Source: Verrucomicrobia subdivision 3 bacterium UBA7542
GTDB lineage: Bacteria; Verrucomicrobiota; Verrucomicrobiia; Limisphaerales; UBA11358
NCBI GenBank assembly: GCA_002479245.1
Contig: DLMG01000334.1
Coordinates: 1,633-7,688 of the forward strand
DNA: 6,056 bases
Direction of reading: 5' to 3'
The stretch's first letter is position 1. Each line of letters opens with the position of its first letter. Below are positions 1 to 5,769 of this stretch, piece after piece. A program made the position numbers and the translations under genes. The notes under the pieces are model-generated. The model was not told where the DNA came from. It did no database searches and saw only the letters and a program-made list of their open reading frames with translations.

Positions 1-410
1 GCGCCGGCGAACCGGCGCAGGTCCAGTTCCTGTCCGCCCGTGATGGTGTTGAGGACGGTGCGGACCAGTTGCTGGTCGGCGGACGAAAGGGTTTGCAGCA
101 GCGTGAGGCTGTCCTCGACTTTTTCCAGCAAGGCGGCTTCGGCAGGCGAACCTTGATGCTTCGCCAGTTCACCGAAATTCAGCGGTGCGGTGGACGAGCC
201 CAAAATCCGTTCGCGCAACCTTTTGAGCGCGTCGAGCCGTTGTTCCAGCGGGACGAGTTCGGTGTCGGCGATGGTGTCGGTGGTGCGCGCGAGGAGATAC
301 GCGAGGCCGATTTGCGGGCGCACGGCCGCCGGCAGCACGCGCAACGTCAGATAAAACGAGCGCGAGGTCTGCTTAAGTAGGCCTTCGAGCTGTTTTGATA
401 TTCGTGCCAT
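1..410 (-). CDS. Squalene/phytoene synthase family protein, N-terminal part (3' end outside window)
   Basis: This is a head-to-head prenyl transferase of the squalene/phytoene synthase family, which condenses two prenyl diphosphates (farnesyl or geranylgeranyl) into squalene- or phytoene-type products for hopanoids or carotenoids. Only the first 136 codons are present; the gene runs off the left edge. From the ATG at 410-408 the protein begins MARISKQLEGLLKQ. It has the family's TSRSFYLTLRVLP segment (residues 15-27) and then LARTTDTIADT, whose DTIAD (residues 45-49) is the first Asp-rich DxxxD motif that binds diphosphate through Mg2+. A QQLVRTVLNTITGGQELDL segment near the edge fits the next helix. 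The second Asp-rich motif would lie outside the window, so squalene and phytoene activity cannot be told apart. No good Shine-Dalgarno precedes this ATG. The frame stays open upstream, with further ATGs at 482, 524 and 545, so an N-terminal extension is possible. The ATG at 410 is chosen because family similarity begins just after it. Confidence 0.85.
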   Translation of the reverse strand, partial: MARISKQLEGLLKQTSRSFYLTLRVLPAAVRPQIGLAYLLARTTDTIADTELVPLEQRLDALKRLRERILGSSTAPLNFGELAKHQGSPAEAALLEKVEDSLTLLQTLSSADQQLVRTVLNTITGGQELDLRRFAG

Positions 411-687
411 GTTAATCTTTGTGCCCGGCAGCCTTTGAGAGAGGCCCAAAATCAGGCCAAGAACTAATCCAGCCCCAGACATCAATCCAAGTGCAGGCCT
501 GATTCGATCGAGCGCGGTGAACATTTCCCTGCGCCCCTCGGTCATGATGCCTGCGAATTCAAACGCGTGCGGGTAGCGTGTAGAATAGTAGGCCCCAACA
601 ACCGCACAAACTATAAATATCGGTAGAAATGAAAAAAATATTCCCCAAAAAAAATAGTAAAAACACGTCGCATGACCCGCAATAATC
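411..687 (-). other. AT-rich spacer, open in the synthase frame, encoding two possible membrane helices
   Basis: This stretch lies between the argH stop and the synthase start. It is very AT-rich on the argH side: I count 16 G+C in the 60 bases 601-660. Read on the minus strand in the synthase frame it has no stop from 725 down to the synthase. It would encode a strongly hydrophobic stretch (FFSFLPIFIVCAVVGAYY), a charged linker (MTEGRREMFTALDRIRP) and a second helix (SGAGLVLGLILGLSQRLP). No ATG, GTG, TTG or CTG lies in this frame before the ATG at 545. An ATG at 673-671 lies in another frame and would join the hydrophobic frame only by a -1 shift at the run of eight Ts (647-654). It could be a frameshifted small membrane-protein gene, an N-terminal extension of the synthase, or non-coding DNA open by chance. 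I do not recognise the sequence. Confidence 0.3.
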
Positions 688-2091
688 TTATTCGGAAAGC
701 TGTTCCCGCCATCTTGCCAGTTGCTTCACAACTTCCTTCGTTCCCGGGGCGCCGGTCAGATTGCGTTTGGCCATTGCGCGTTTCAAATCGAACACGCCCA
801 TTGCGTCGCGGCCAAAGGTTTTGTCCACGGCTTGCAGTTCCGCGAGCGTAAGCCGGTTCAGTGGTTTGCCGGATTTTTCCGCCAGCGCCACGACCGCACC
901 CACCGCGTGATGCGCCTGCCGGAACGGCATGCCTTTGCGCACCAGATAATCTGCGAGGTCGGTCGCCAGCAATGCCGGGTCGCCCGCGGCGGCGGCGCAG
1001 GCGGCGCGGTTGATCTTGGTGTTTTGCAACATCGCGGCCATGAGCCGCGTTGTGGCGCGCACGGTGTCGGCGGTGTCGAACAGCCGTTCCTTGTCCTCCT
1101 GCAAATCACGGTTGTAGGTCATCGGCAAACCCTTGAGCAGCGTGAGCAGCGCGACGAGGTTGCCGAAAACGCGGCCGGTCTTGCCGCGCGCCAACTCCAC
1201 GATGTCGGGATTTTTCTTTTGCGGCATCAGCGATGAGCCGGTCGTGTAGGCGTCGGCGATTTTGATGAAATTGAATTCCGCGCTGGCCCAGAGAATCGTG
1301 TCTTCCGCCAGCCGTGAAAGATGCACGGCCAGCAACGCGCCGGCGGCGCAAAATTCGACGGCGAAATCACGGTCGCTCACGGCGTCCATGGAATTTTGCG
1401 TAAGCCGCGGTTTGCCATTCGCGTCCACGAAACCGAGCGCTTTGGCGACGAATACGCGGTCGAGCGGCAGGGTGGAGCCGGCAATCGCGCCGCTGCCGAG
1501 CGGGCAGACGTTCACGCGCGAATAACAGTTCCTAAGGCGTTCACAGTCGCGTTCGAGCATTTCGACGTAGGCGAGCAGATGGTGGGCGAGGGAAACGGGC
1601 TGCGCGCGTTGCAAATGGGTGTAGCCCGGAATCAACACGGCGGAATTCTTTTCGCCGAGCCAGACGAGCGCTCGCTGCAAACCAGCGATTTCACCGAGCA
1701 GCAAAACAATTTCATCCCGCAGCCAGAGGCGCATGTCGAGGGCGACCTGGTCGTTGCGCGAACGGGCGGTGTGGAGTTTTGCGCCGGCGGGAACGCGCCT
1801 CGTCAACGCGGCCTCGACGTTCATATGGACGTCTTCGAGTTCGGGCTTCCACCGGAATTTGCCCGCGGCGATTTCGCGTCCGATCTGGTCGAGTCCGCGC
1901 GCGATGGCGGCGGCTTCGGCTTTCGAGAGCACGCCGATTTTGCGGAGCATGGCGGCGTGGGCGAGCGAGCCGAGGAGGTCGTGCCGCCAGAGCCGCCAGT
2001 CAAAAGAAATGGATTCGGTGAATTGTGTCACATCCGTGCCGGGGCCGCGCGCGAAGCGTCCGCTACGGGAAACTGGAGAGATTTTTTTCAT
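688..2091 (-). CDS. argH: Argininosuccinate lyase
   Basis: ArgH cleaves argininosuccinate to arginine and fumarate, the last step of arginine biosynthesis. It belongs to the cytosolic, homotetrameric fumarase/aspartase superfamily. From the ATG at 2091 it has 467 residues, normal for the family. Visible motifs are SGRF-ARG near residues 10-16, ISFDWRLWRHDLLGSLAHA (28-46), HTARSRNDQ (107-115), PGYTHLQRAQP (155-165, with the likely catalytic acid His159) and the superfamily signature GSSLMPQKKNPD (285-296), whose serine is the catalytic base in known enzymes. The usual LWGG before RF is absent and replaced by SRSG. A TTG at 2136 is in frame, but it lies inside an inverted repeat and would add 15 residues with no family counterpart, so I chose 2091. 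No Shine-Dalgarno is visible, because the upstream bases belong to the repeat at 2094-2150. The gene stands alone; the zinc-ribbon gene is divergent from it and no other arg gene is in the window. Confidence 0.96.
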   Translation of the reverse strand: MKKISPVSRSGRFARGPGTDVTQFTESISFDWRLWRHDLLGSLAHAAMLRKIGVLSKAEAAAIARGLDQIGREIAAGKFRWKPELEDVHMNVEAALTRRVPAGAKLHTARSRNDQVALDMRLWLRDEIVLLLGEIAGLQRALVWLGEKNSAVLIPGYTHLQRAQPVSLAHHLLAYVEMLERDCERLRNCYSRVNVCPLGSGAIAGSTLPLDRVFVAKALGFVDANGKPRLTQNSMDAVSDRDFAVEFCAAGALLAVHLSRLAEDTILWASAEFNFIKIADAYTTGSSLMPQKKNPDIVELARGKTGRVFGNLVALLTLLKGLPMTYNRDLQEDKERLFDTADTVRATTRLMAAMLQNTKINRAACAAAAGDPALLATDLADYLVRKGMPFRQAHHAVGAVVALAEKSGKPLNRLTLAELQAVDKTFGRDAMGVFDLKRAMAKRNLTGAPGTKEVVKQLARWREQLSE

Positions 2092-2093
2092 TT

Positions 2094-2150
2094 GTTGGAG
2101 TTCAGGCTTCAGCTTGTTCGTGCGAGGCAGGCTCAAGCCTGAACTCCAAC
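2094..2150. repeat. Long inverted repeat (REP-like) abutting the argH start
   Basis: The left arm GTTGGAGTTCAGGCTTCAGC (2094-2113) and the right arm GCTCAAGCCTGAACTCCAAC (2131-2150) are reverse complements in 19 of 20 positions, around a 17-base loop. The repeat ends 2 bases before the argH ATG, so the argH mRNA, if started upstream, would carry this hairpin directly before its start codon. The core TTGGAGT is shared with the repeats at 3225-3299 and 4249-4334, suggesting one dispersed family. It fills about a third of the 164-base divergent spacer between argH and the first zinc-ribbon gene. In the rest (2151-2255) I see no convincing promoter. Confidence 0.88.
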
Positions 2151-2255
2151 CAAACTGCGCCGGTCCGCATAAAAAGTCACTCCGAAATGTCGTGCGGCTC
2201 CGTAAAAAACCACGTTGCCGACGCCGCGCGAATGTGGAATGCTTTTCCGGCAGCC

Positions 2256-2579
2256 ATGAGCGAATTCAAATATGCGTGTCCGATTTGCGGCCAGCACATG
2301 AAGTGTGACTCGTCGCAGAGCGGCACGGTGATGGAATGTCCGACGTGCTTCCAGAAAATCACCGCCCCGCAAGCGCCCGCGACGGACGACCCGAAATTCA
2401 TCATCACGGGCACGAAAGTGGGCGAACGTCCCATTCCGGCGGTGGTGGCGAACGCGGAGGCGCTGCCCGCGCCCGCGGCGGAAAAAAATTTTCCCGGACT
2501 GGTCGTGGTCTTCGTCGTTTTGTTCTGCGTCGCGGCGGGGGTGTTGTTTGTGTTTCACGGAAAAATATTCAAGTCCACC
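2256..2579 (+). repeat. Duplicated zinc-ribbon/membrane-helix module, copy 1
   Basis: The first 108 codons of this gene align without gaps to 3382-3705. In the first 65 codons (195 bases) I count only 6 differences, giving one amino-acid change (Ile10 to Val). From codon 66 on, through the linker and membrane helix, differences become frequent but the pattern of residues is kept. Similarity stops abruptly after KIFKST (codon 108). The sharp left edge at the start codon and the gradient of identity point to duplication with later gene conversion over the ribbon part. Confidence 0.92.
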
Positions 2580-3188
2580 GGCGGGCCGGACAACCAAGGC
2601 ACAACGGCAACGAATAGGCAGCGAACCCCTTCGCCTCCTCCGCCCAAACCGATTGTCGGGTTGGCGTCTGTCGTCTTCGCCAAGGGTAACAGCATCGTAA
2701 TTGGAGCCGGAACGGCCGAGGCTGAAGTGAAAGACCCGGCGCAGGTTTCATTCCTTGCCACCTTCAAGGCTGATCTCGCCTCTCCTTTGGCATTTGAAGG
2801 GCCGGTCCCGTTGACAACTACTCTGCCCGGAAACGACCGCGCAGTTCCAGGCGCTACCGGTGAAATTCAGTATCATGGCTCTTTCCAAGGCGGATTGGTT
2901 ATCGGCGTGAAGCTTGATGGTCTCGTCCCCAATCACAAATATATCCTCACACTCAACGGCGCGATCCAGCACGAGGGAAACAACAATTTGCCGGAACAAG
3001 TGTCACGCAACAATAAACAGAAGTATTACGATTTTAGCCCGGTTATGACCGATGAGAACGGCCGCTATCAGGCAACTTTTGGCATCCTGTTGCCGGCGGG
3101 TCCGTATGAGGTCTATTTTTTTGTGAAGGACACAACTGACTGGAAGATTGTCCTCTCCCACAGCTTTTTCCGATTCTCGGTCGAGTGA
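2256..3188 (+). CDS. Zinc-ribbon membrane protein, paralogue 1 (C-terminal domain unrelated to paralogue 2)
   Basis: Not recognised as a named family. The 310-residue product has three parts. Residues 1-36 form a probable zinc ribbon (C8-P-I-C11 and C28-P-T-C31, with an extra Cys17). Residues 37-80 are a Pro/Ala-rich linker. Residues about 81-100 are one hydrophobic helix (LVVVFVVLFCVAAGVLFVF) followed by basic HGKIFK. Beyond a Pro-rich stretch (SPPPPKP), residues about 125-310 look like a beta-rich exported domain, with segments such as GSFQGGLVIGVKLDGLVPNHKY and GPYEVYFFVKDTTDWKIVL. The topology would put the ribbon in the cytoplasm and the C-terminal domain outside. The start is set at 2256 because DNA similarity to the second copy begins there. 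A longer open frame from 2025 overlaps argH and is not credible. Base composition changes inside the gene: I count 64% G+C over 2341-2520 but 49% over 2941-3120, which fits a foreign C-terminal part. No clear Shine-Dalgarno is seen. Confidence 0.82.
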   Translation: MSEFKYACPICGQHMKCDSSQSGTVMECPTCFQKITAPQAPATDDPKFIITGTKVGERPIPAVVANAEALPAPAAEKNFPGLVVVFVVLFCVAAGVLFVFHGKIFKSTGGPDNQGTTATNRQRTPSPPPPKPIVGLASVVFAKGNSIVIGAGTAEAEVKDPAQVSFLATFKADLASPLAFEGPVPLTTTLPGNDRAVPGATGEIQYHGSFQGGLVIGVKLDGLVPNHKYILTLNGAIQHEGNNNLPEQVSRNNKQKYYDFSPVMTDENGRYQATFGILLPAGPYEVYFFVKDTTDWKIVLSHSFFRFSVE

Positions 3189-3224
3189 CTTCGTGGGTCA
3201 GGCGGAAAAGGGAGAGAACACGCC

Positions 3225-3299
3225 GAAATCCGCAAACCCAAAACGCCCAAATAAAAGTAAAAGTAAAGTGCGGTTGTTTGGAGTCCCGTCCCGCCCGGC
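3225..3299 (+). repeat. Remnant of the paralogue-2 gene 3' end plus REP-like arm, behind paralogue 1
   Basis: This block aligns with 4210-4278. Apart from a 6-base tandem duplication (AAAAGT twice, near 3253-3264), 60 of 69 positions are identical by my count. At 4210 the matching bases are the last 11 codons of paralogue 2 (EVRKPKPPKQK and stop) plus the following repeat. Here they read EIRKPKTPK and then TAA, in the same frame as paralogue 1 but 36 bases after its stop. The right half carries the REP-like core GGTTGTTTGGAGTCCCGTC. It looks like the left-over 3' end of a gene once similar to paralogue 2. The alternative is that the dispersed repeat itself extends this far left and supplies the last codons of paralogue 2. 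Confidence 0.8.
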
Positions 3300-3315
3300 A
3301 CTACAAATGAAAATG

Positions 3316-3335
3316 CCGGATTGCAGTCCGGTTTT
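3316..3335 (+). terminator. Possible weak stem-loop followed by four Ts
   Basis: CCGGA (3316-3320) and TCCGG (3327-3331) can pair around a 6-base loop, followed by TTTT (3332-3335). The stem is short, the T tract is brief, and TGCCGG here could pair instead with CCGGCA at 3295-3300. It lies between the two zinc-ribbon genes and might attenuate transcription, but it may simply be part of the repeat. Confidence 0.2.
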
Positions 3336-3381
3336 GAAAAGGGGATGTTAAAGTCAGGTAAAACACAGATCACCCTGCGCC

Positions 3382-3705
3382 ATGAGCGAATTCAAATATG
3401 CGTGTCCGGTGTGCGGCCAGCACATGAAGTGCGACTCGTCGCAGAGCGGCACGGTGATGGAATGCCCGACCTGCTTCCAGAAAATCACCGCCCCGCAAGC
3501 CCCCGCGACGGACGACCCGAAATTCATCATCACGGGCACGAAAGTGGGCGAACGTCCCATTCCGGCGGTGGTGGCGAATGCGGAAGCGGCGCCCGCGCCC
3601 GTGCCCGAAAAAAGTTTTCCCGGGCCGGCCATTATTTTTATCGTTTTGTTCTGCGCCGCAGCGGGGGCGCTGTTTGCGTTCCATGGAAAGATTTTCAAGT
3701 CCACC
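3382..3705 (+). repeat. Duplicated zinc-ribbon/membrane-helix module, copy 2
   Basis: This is the partner of 2256-2579. Shared DNA begins 2 bases before the ATG (GCCATGAGCGAATTC in both copies) and ends after codon 108. The sequence before the shared edge is unrelated in the two copies, which supports the chosen start codons. Confidence 0.92.
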
Positions 3706-4245
3706 AGCCAGCCGGCTCGCCCGGTTGCCAACGCATCGGGCGGGCAACCAACGCCCGTGAAACCACCCCAACCCGCCGTCGTTGCGCCGCCAGCCGATGA
3801 CGCGCGTTGGATGTTGAACCTTGACACGGCGACAATTTCTGATTTGCCGGCGGCCGGGCGCATCCACGGACAGGATTTCATCGTCGAGCGCGCCAGTTTT
3901 CAGAACGGCACGCTGACCTTGCGCGAGGGGACGCGCGGGCCGGTGGACTTTGGCATTACAATCAATTTCAGCGGGGCGCAGGCCGAGGCACTGGCCGCCC
4001 AGACCATCAATGTCACCACCAACACCGACGAAGCGGCGCGTGTGACATTGCGCTGGAACAATGACGTGAATTCCGGCCGGAACAGTTTTGACAGCGGCTA
4101 CGCGCTGCGGCTGGAGTTCGGCTTGCTGGAGAACAATCATCTGCCGGGGAAAATTTATCTTTGCACGCCGGACGCCGAAAAAAGCTATCTGCTCGGAACC
4201 TTTACCGTGGAGGTCCGCAAACCCAAACCACCCAAGCAAAAGTGA
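3382..4245 (+). CDS. Zinc-ribbon membrane protein, paralogue 2
   Basis: The 287-residue product shares its first 108 residues with the gene at 2256: zinc ribbon (C8/C11 and C28/C31 as CPVC and CPTC, plus Cys17), a Pro/Ala linker, and a membrane helix at about 81-100 (PAIIFIVLFCAAAGALFAF) followed by basic HGKIFK. A long Pro/Ala-rich linker follows (109-140). Residues about 142-280 form a domain unlike that of paralogue 1: it begins WMLNLDTATISDLPAAGRI, has GQDFIVERASFQNGTLTLRE, and ends in LEFGLLENNHLPGKIYLC and GTFTVEV with a basic tail (RKPKPPKQK). I cannot name this domain; the alternating hydrophobic pattern suggests beta strands. By topology it would lie outside the cytoplasmic membrane. 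The spacer to the upstream paralogue is 193 bases and holds a repeat and a weak stem-loop, so co-transcription is possible but not shown. No Shine-Dalgarno is visible within 15 bases of the ATG. Confidence 0.82.
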   Translation: MSEFKYACPVCGQHMKCDSSQSGTVMECPTCFQKITAPQAPATDDPKFIITGTKVGERPIPAVVANAEAAPAPVPEKSFPGPAIIFIVLFCAAAGALFAFHGKIFKSTSQPARPVANASGGQPTPVKPPQPAVVAPPADDARWMLNLDTATISDLPAAGRIHGQDFIVERASFQNGTLTLREGTRGPVDFGITINFSGAQAEALAAQTINVTTNTDEAARVTLRWNNDVNSGRNSFDSGYALRLEFGLLENNHLPGKIYLCTPDAEKSYLLGTFTVEVRKPKPPKQK

Positions 4246-4248
4246 AGC

Positions 4249-4334
4249 GCGGTTGTTTGGAGTCCCGTCGCGCCCGGCGGGACGGTCTGACCGGCCTTGT
4301 TTTCCTTGCCGCGCAAACGCGGAACTCCAAACGC
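4249..4334. repeat. REP-like composite palindrome between paralogue 2 and cinA
   Basis: GTTTGGAGTCCC (4255-4266) is matched in inverted orientation by GGAACTCCAAAC (4321-4332), 11 of 12 positions. A smaller hairpin lies inside it: GTCCCG (4262-4267) with CGGGAC (4278-4283). The left part is the same sequence as that behind paralogue 1 (3271-3299), and the TTGGAGT core also occurs at 2094-2150. The element fills most of the 131-base spacer before cinA. The cinA frame is open through it, but the encoded residues do not resemble CinA. Confidence 0.75.
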
Positions 4335-4376
4335 AAAAACTTGCCACGCGTCGTCCCGGCGCGGAAACTCCCGCGG

Positions 4377-5693
4377 GTGAACATCGAACTGCTCAACACC
4401 GGCAGCGAACTGATGCTGGGTCGTGTGCTGAACACGCACCAGCAATGGCTCTGCCGCCGCCTCGCGGATCTCGGTTACGTTGTGACGCGCCAGGTGGCCG
4501 TGCCGGACACGGCGCACGACATCCAATCCGCCGTTCGTGAAGCGTTGAGCCGCGCGGATTTGATCGTCACCACCGGCGGTCTCGGTCCAACTTCCGATGA
4601 TTTGACGCGTGATTTGATTGCGCAGCTTCTCGGTAAAAAACTGCGACTTGATGAAGCGGTGCTCGACCACATCAAGAGGCGTTTTGCGGCGCGCAACCTG
4701 CCGATGCCGAAAAACAACGAAGTCCAGGCGCTCGTGCCCGAAGATGCGCTGGTGCTGGCCAATCCGAACGGCACCGCGCCGGGGCTGGCCATGAAAACAG
4801 ACGAAGATGGAAGAGGGAAGATGGAGAATGGAGGAAACCGCGCGCCATCCTCCACCTTCAATCCTCCATCCTCGCGTTCTCCCAAATGGCTGGTGATGCT
4901 GCCCGGCCCGCCGCGCGAGTTGCGCCCGATGTTCGACAATTTTGTCGTGCCATTGCTCCGGCGCGAATTCCCGCTGGACGCGCCGTTTGTCTGCCGCACG
5001 TTGCGGACGAGTGGCATCGCCGAGTCTCTGGTGCAGGAAAAAATTGAAACGCCGCTGAACACACTCGCGACCGCCGGACTCGAAATCGGCTATTGCGCGC
5101 GGACGGGACAGGTGGATGTGCGATTGTCGGCGCGCGGCGGGAACGGTAAAAAAATTGTCCGCGCGGCGGAGGCGGTCGTTCAAAAAATTCTGGGCGCGCA
5201 AATTTACGGTTTTGACGATGAGGAAATGGAAACGGTCGTCGTCCGGCTTTTGACCGAACGAAAGAAAACTTTGGCGATGGCCGAGTCCTGCACCGGCGGT
5301 TGCATCGCGCATCGCGTGACGAATGTGCCGGGCGCGTCGGCGGTTTTTCTGGGTGGCTTCGTGACTTACAGCAACGAATCGAAGCAAAAATTTCTCGGCG
5401 TTCGCGCCGAAACACTGGCGGCTCACGGCGCGGTGAGCGAAGCGGTGGCGCGCGAAATGGCCGAAGGCGCACGGTTGCAGCTCGGGGCGGATTTTGCCAT
5501 TGTCGTCACGGGCATCGCCGGGCCGGGCGGCGGAACAAAAGAAAAACCGGTGGGGACGGTTTTCATCGGGCTGGCCGGAGAGTTTGGAACGGTGGTTGAG
5601 CGCAAATTTAATCCTTATGAGCGCGGGACATTCAAGGAAGTCACGGCGTGGCAGGCATTGGAAATGCTGCGGGTGCGGTTGGTTTGTTCTTGA
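4377..5693 (+). CDS. cinA: CinA family protein (nicotinamide-nucleotide amidase) with in-frame repeat insertion
   Basis: CinA proteins join an N-terminal MoaB/COG1058 domain (ADP-ribose pyrophosphatase activity in characterised members) to a C-terminal PncC domain that deamidates NMN to nicotinate mononucleotide in NAD salvage; they are cytosolic. From the GTG at 4377 the product has 438 residues and opens MNIELLNTGSELMLGRVLNT, the expected family start. TTGGLGPTSDD (65-75) is the N-terminal motif, and NPNGTAPGLAM and LPGPPREL follow. AESCTGG (302-308) and VTGIAGPGGG mark the PncC domain. A TTG at 4341 is also in frame but adds 12 unmatched residues, and longer starts run into the upstream repeat. 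At 438 residues it is somewhat longer than usual; the excess is about 24 residues (143-166) encoded by a palindromic repeat between GTAPGLAM and PKWLVMLPG. The GTG overlaps a CCCGCGGG palindrome at 4370-4377. Both catalytic halves look intact. Confidence 0.93.
   Translation: MNIELLNTGSELMLGRVLNTHQQWLCRRLADLGYVVTRQVAVPDTAHDIQSAVREALSRADLIVTTGGLGPTSDDLTRDLIAQLLGKKLRLDEAVLDHIKRRFAARNLPMPKNNEVQALVPEDALVLANPNGTAPGLAMKTDEDGRGKMENGGNRAPSSTFNPPSSRSPKWLVMLPGPPRELRPMFDNFVVPLLRREFPLDAPFVCRTLRTSGIAESLVQEKIETPLNTLATAGLEIGYCARTGQVDVRLSARGGNGKKIVRAAEAVVQKILGAQIYGFDDEEMETVVVRLLTERKKTLAMAESCTGGCIAHRVTNVPGASAVFLGGFVTYSNESKQKFLGVRAETLAAHGAVSEAVAREMAEGARLQLGADFAIVVTGIAGPGGGTKEKPVGTVFIGLAGEFGTVVERKFNPYERGTFKEVTAWQALEMLRVRLVCS
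4803..4873. repeat. Palindromic repeat inserted in frame within cinA
   Basis: The left arm (4803-4830, purine-rich, GATGGA-type) and the right arm (4846-4873, pyrimidine-rich, TCCATC-type) are 28 bases each and match as reverse complements at 22 of 28 positions, around a 15-base loop. The strand asymmetry of the arms (almost no pyrimidine in the left, few purines in the right) is unlike the surrounding cinA sequence. It encodes residues 143-166 of CinA, a low-complexity Gly/Lys/Glu then Pro/Ser stretch, without disturbing the frame. It resembles the small mobile palindromes that insert into genes in other bacteria (for example Rickettsia palindromic elements), though the family is different. 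Confidence 0.85.
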
Positions 5694-5723
5694 GGGCAAA
5701 AAAATTTGGAGTAGAGTAACGCC

Positions 5724-5749
5724 GTTCAATGTCTCTGCTTGAATTGAAC
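5724..5749. promoter_or_regulatory. Short perfect inverted repeat upstream of the response regulator
   Basis: GTTCAAT (5724-5730) and ATTGAAC (5743-5749) are perfect 7-base inverted arms with a 12-base spacer, ending 20 bases before the response-regulator ATG. The arrangement would suit an operator for a dimeric regulator or a leader hairpin. Seven-base arms also arise by chance, and I see no clear -35/-10 pair in this 76-base spacer, so the role is a guess. Confidence 0.35.
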
Positions 5750-5769
5750 AGAAAAGTTGATTTCCGGAC

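Noticed and set aside
69..380. Plus-strand open frame (103 codons) near the left edge
   Set aside because: It is antisense to the squalene/phytoene synthase, whose DTIAD motif and TSRSF segment fix the coding strand as minus.
1321..2142. Plus-strand open frame (273 codons) opposite argH
   Set aside because: argH is unmistakable on the minus strand over the same bases, and the plus-strand product has no recognisable feature.
2025..2255. Upstream extension of zinc-ribbon paralogue 1 by 77 codons
   Set aside because: It overlaps the argH start and the inverted repeat, and similarity to the second copy begins at the ATG at 2256.
3334..3363. Possible promoter TTGAAA...GTAAAA before paralogue 2
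   Set aside because: The -35 resembles the consensus, but the -10 candidate matches TATAAT at only two positions, so it is not separable from chance.
3370..4347. Minus-strand open frame (325 codons) opposite zinc-ribbon paralogue 2
   Set aside because: Its conserved part mirrors the paralogue only because the DNA is duplicated. The plus-strand reading has zinc-ribbon and membrane-helix logic; this one has none.
4161..4376. Upstream extension of cinA by 72 codons
   Set aside because: It overlaps the end of paralogue 2 and the REP-like repeat. CinA proteins begin at the equivalent of the GTG at 4377.
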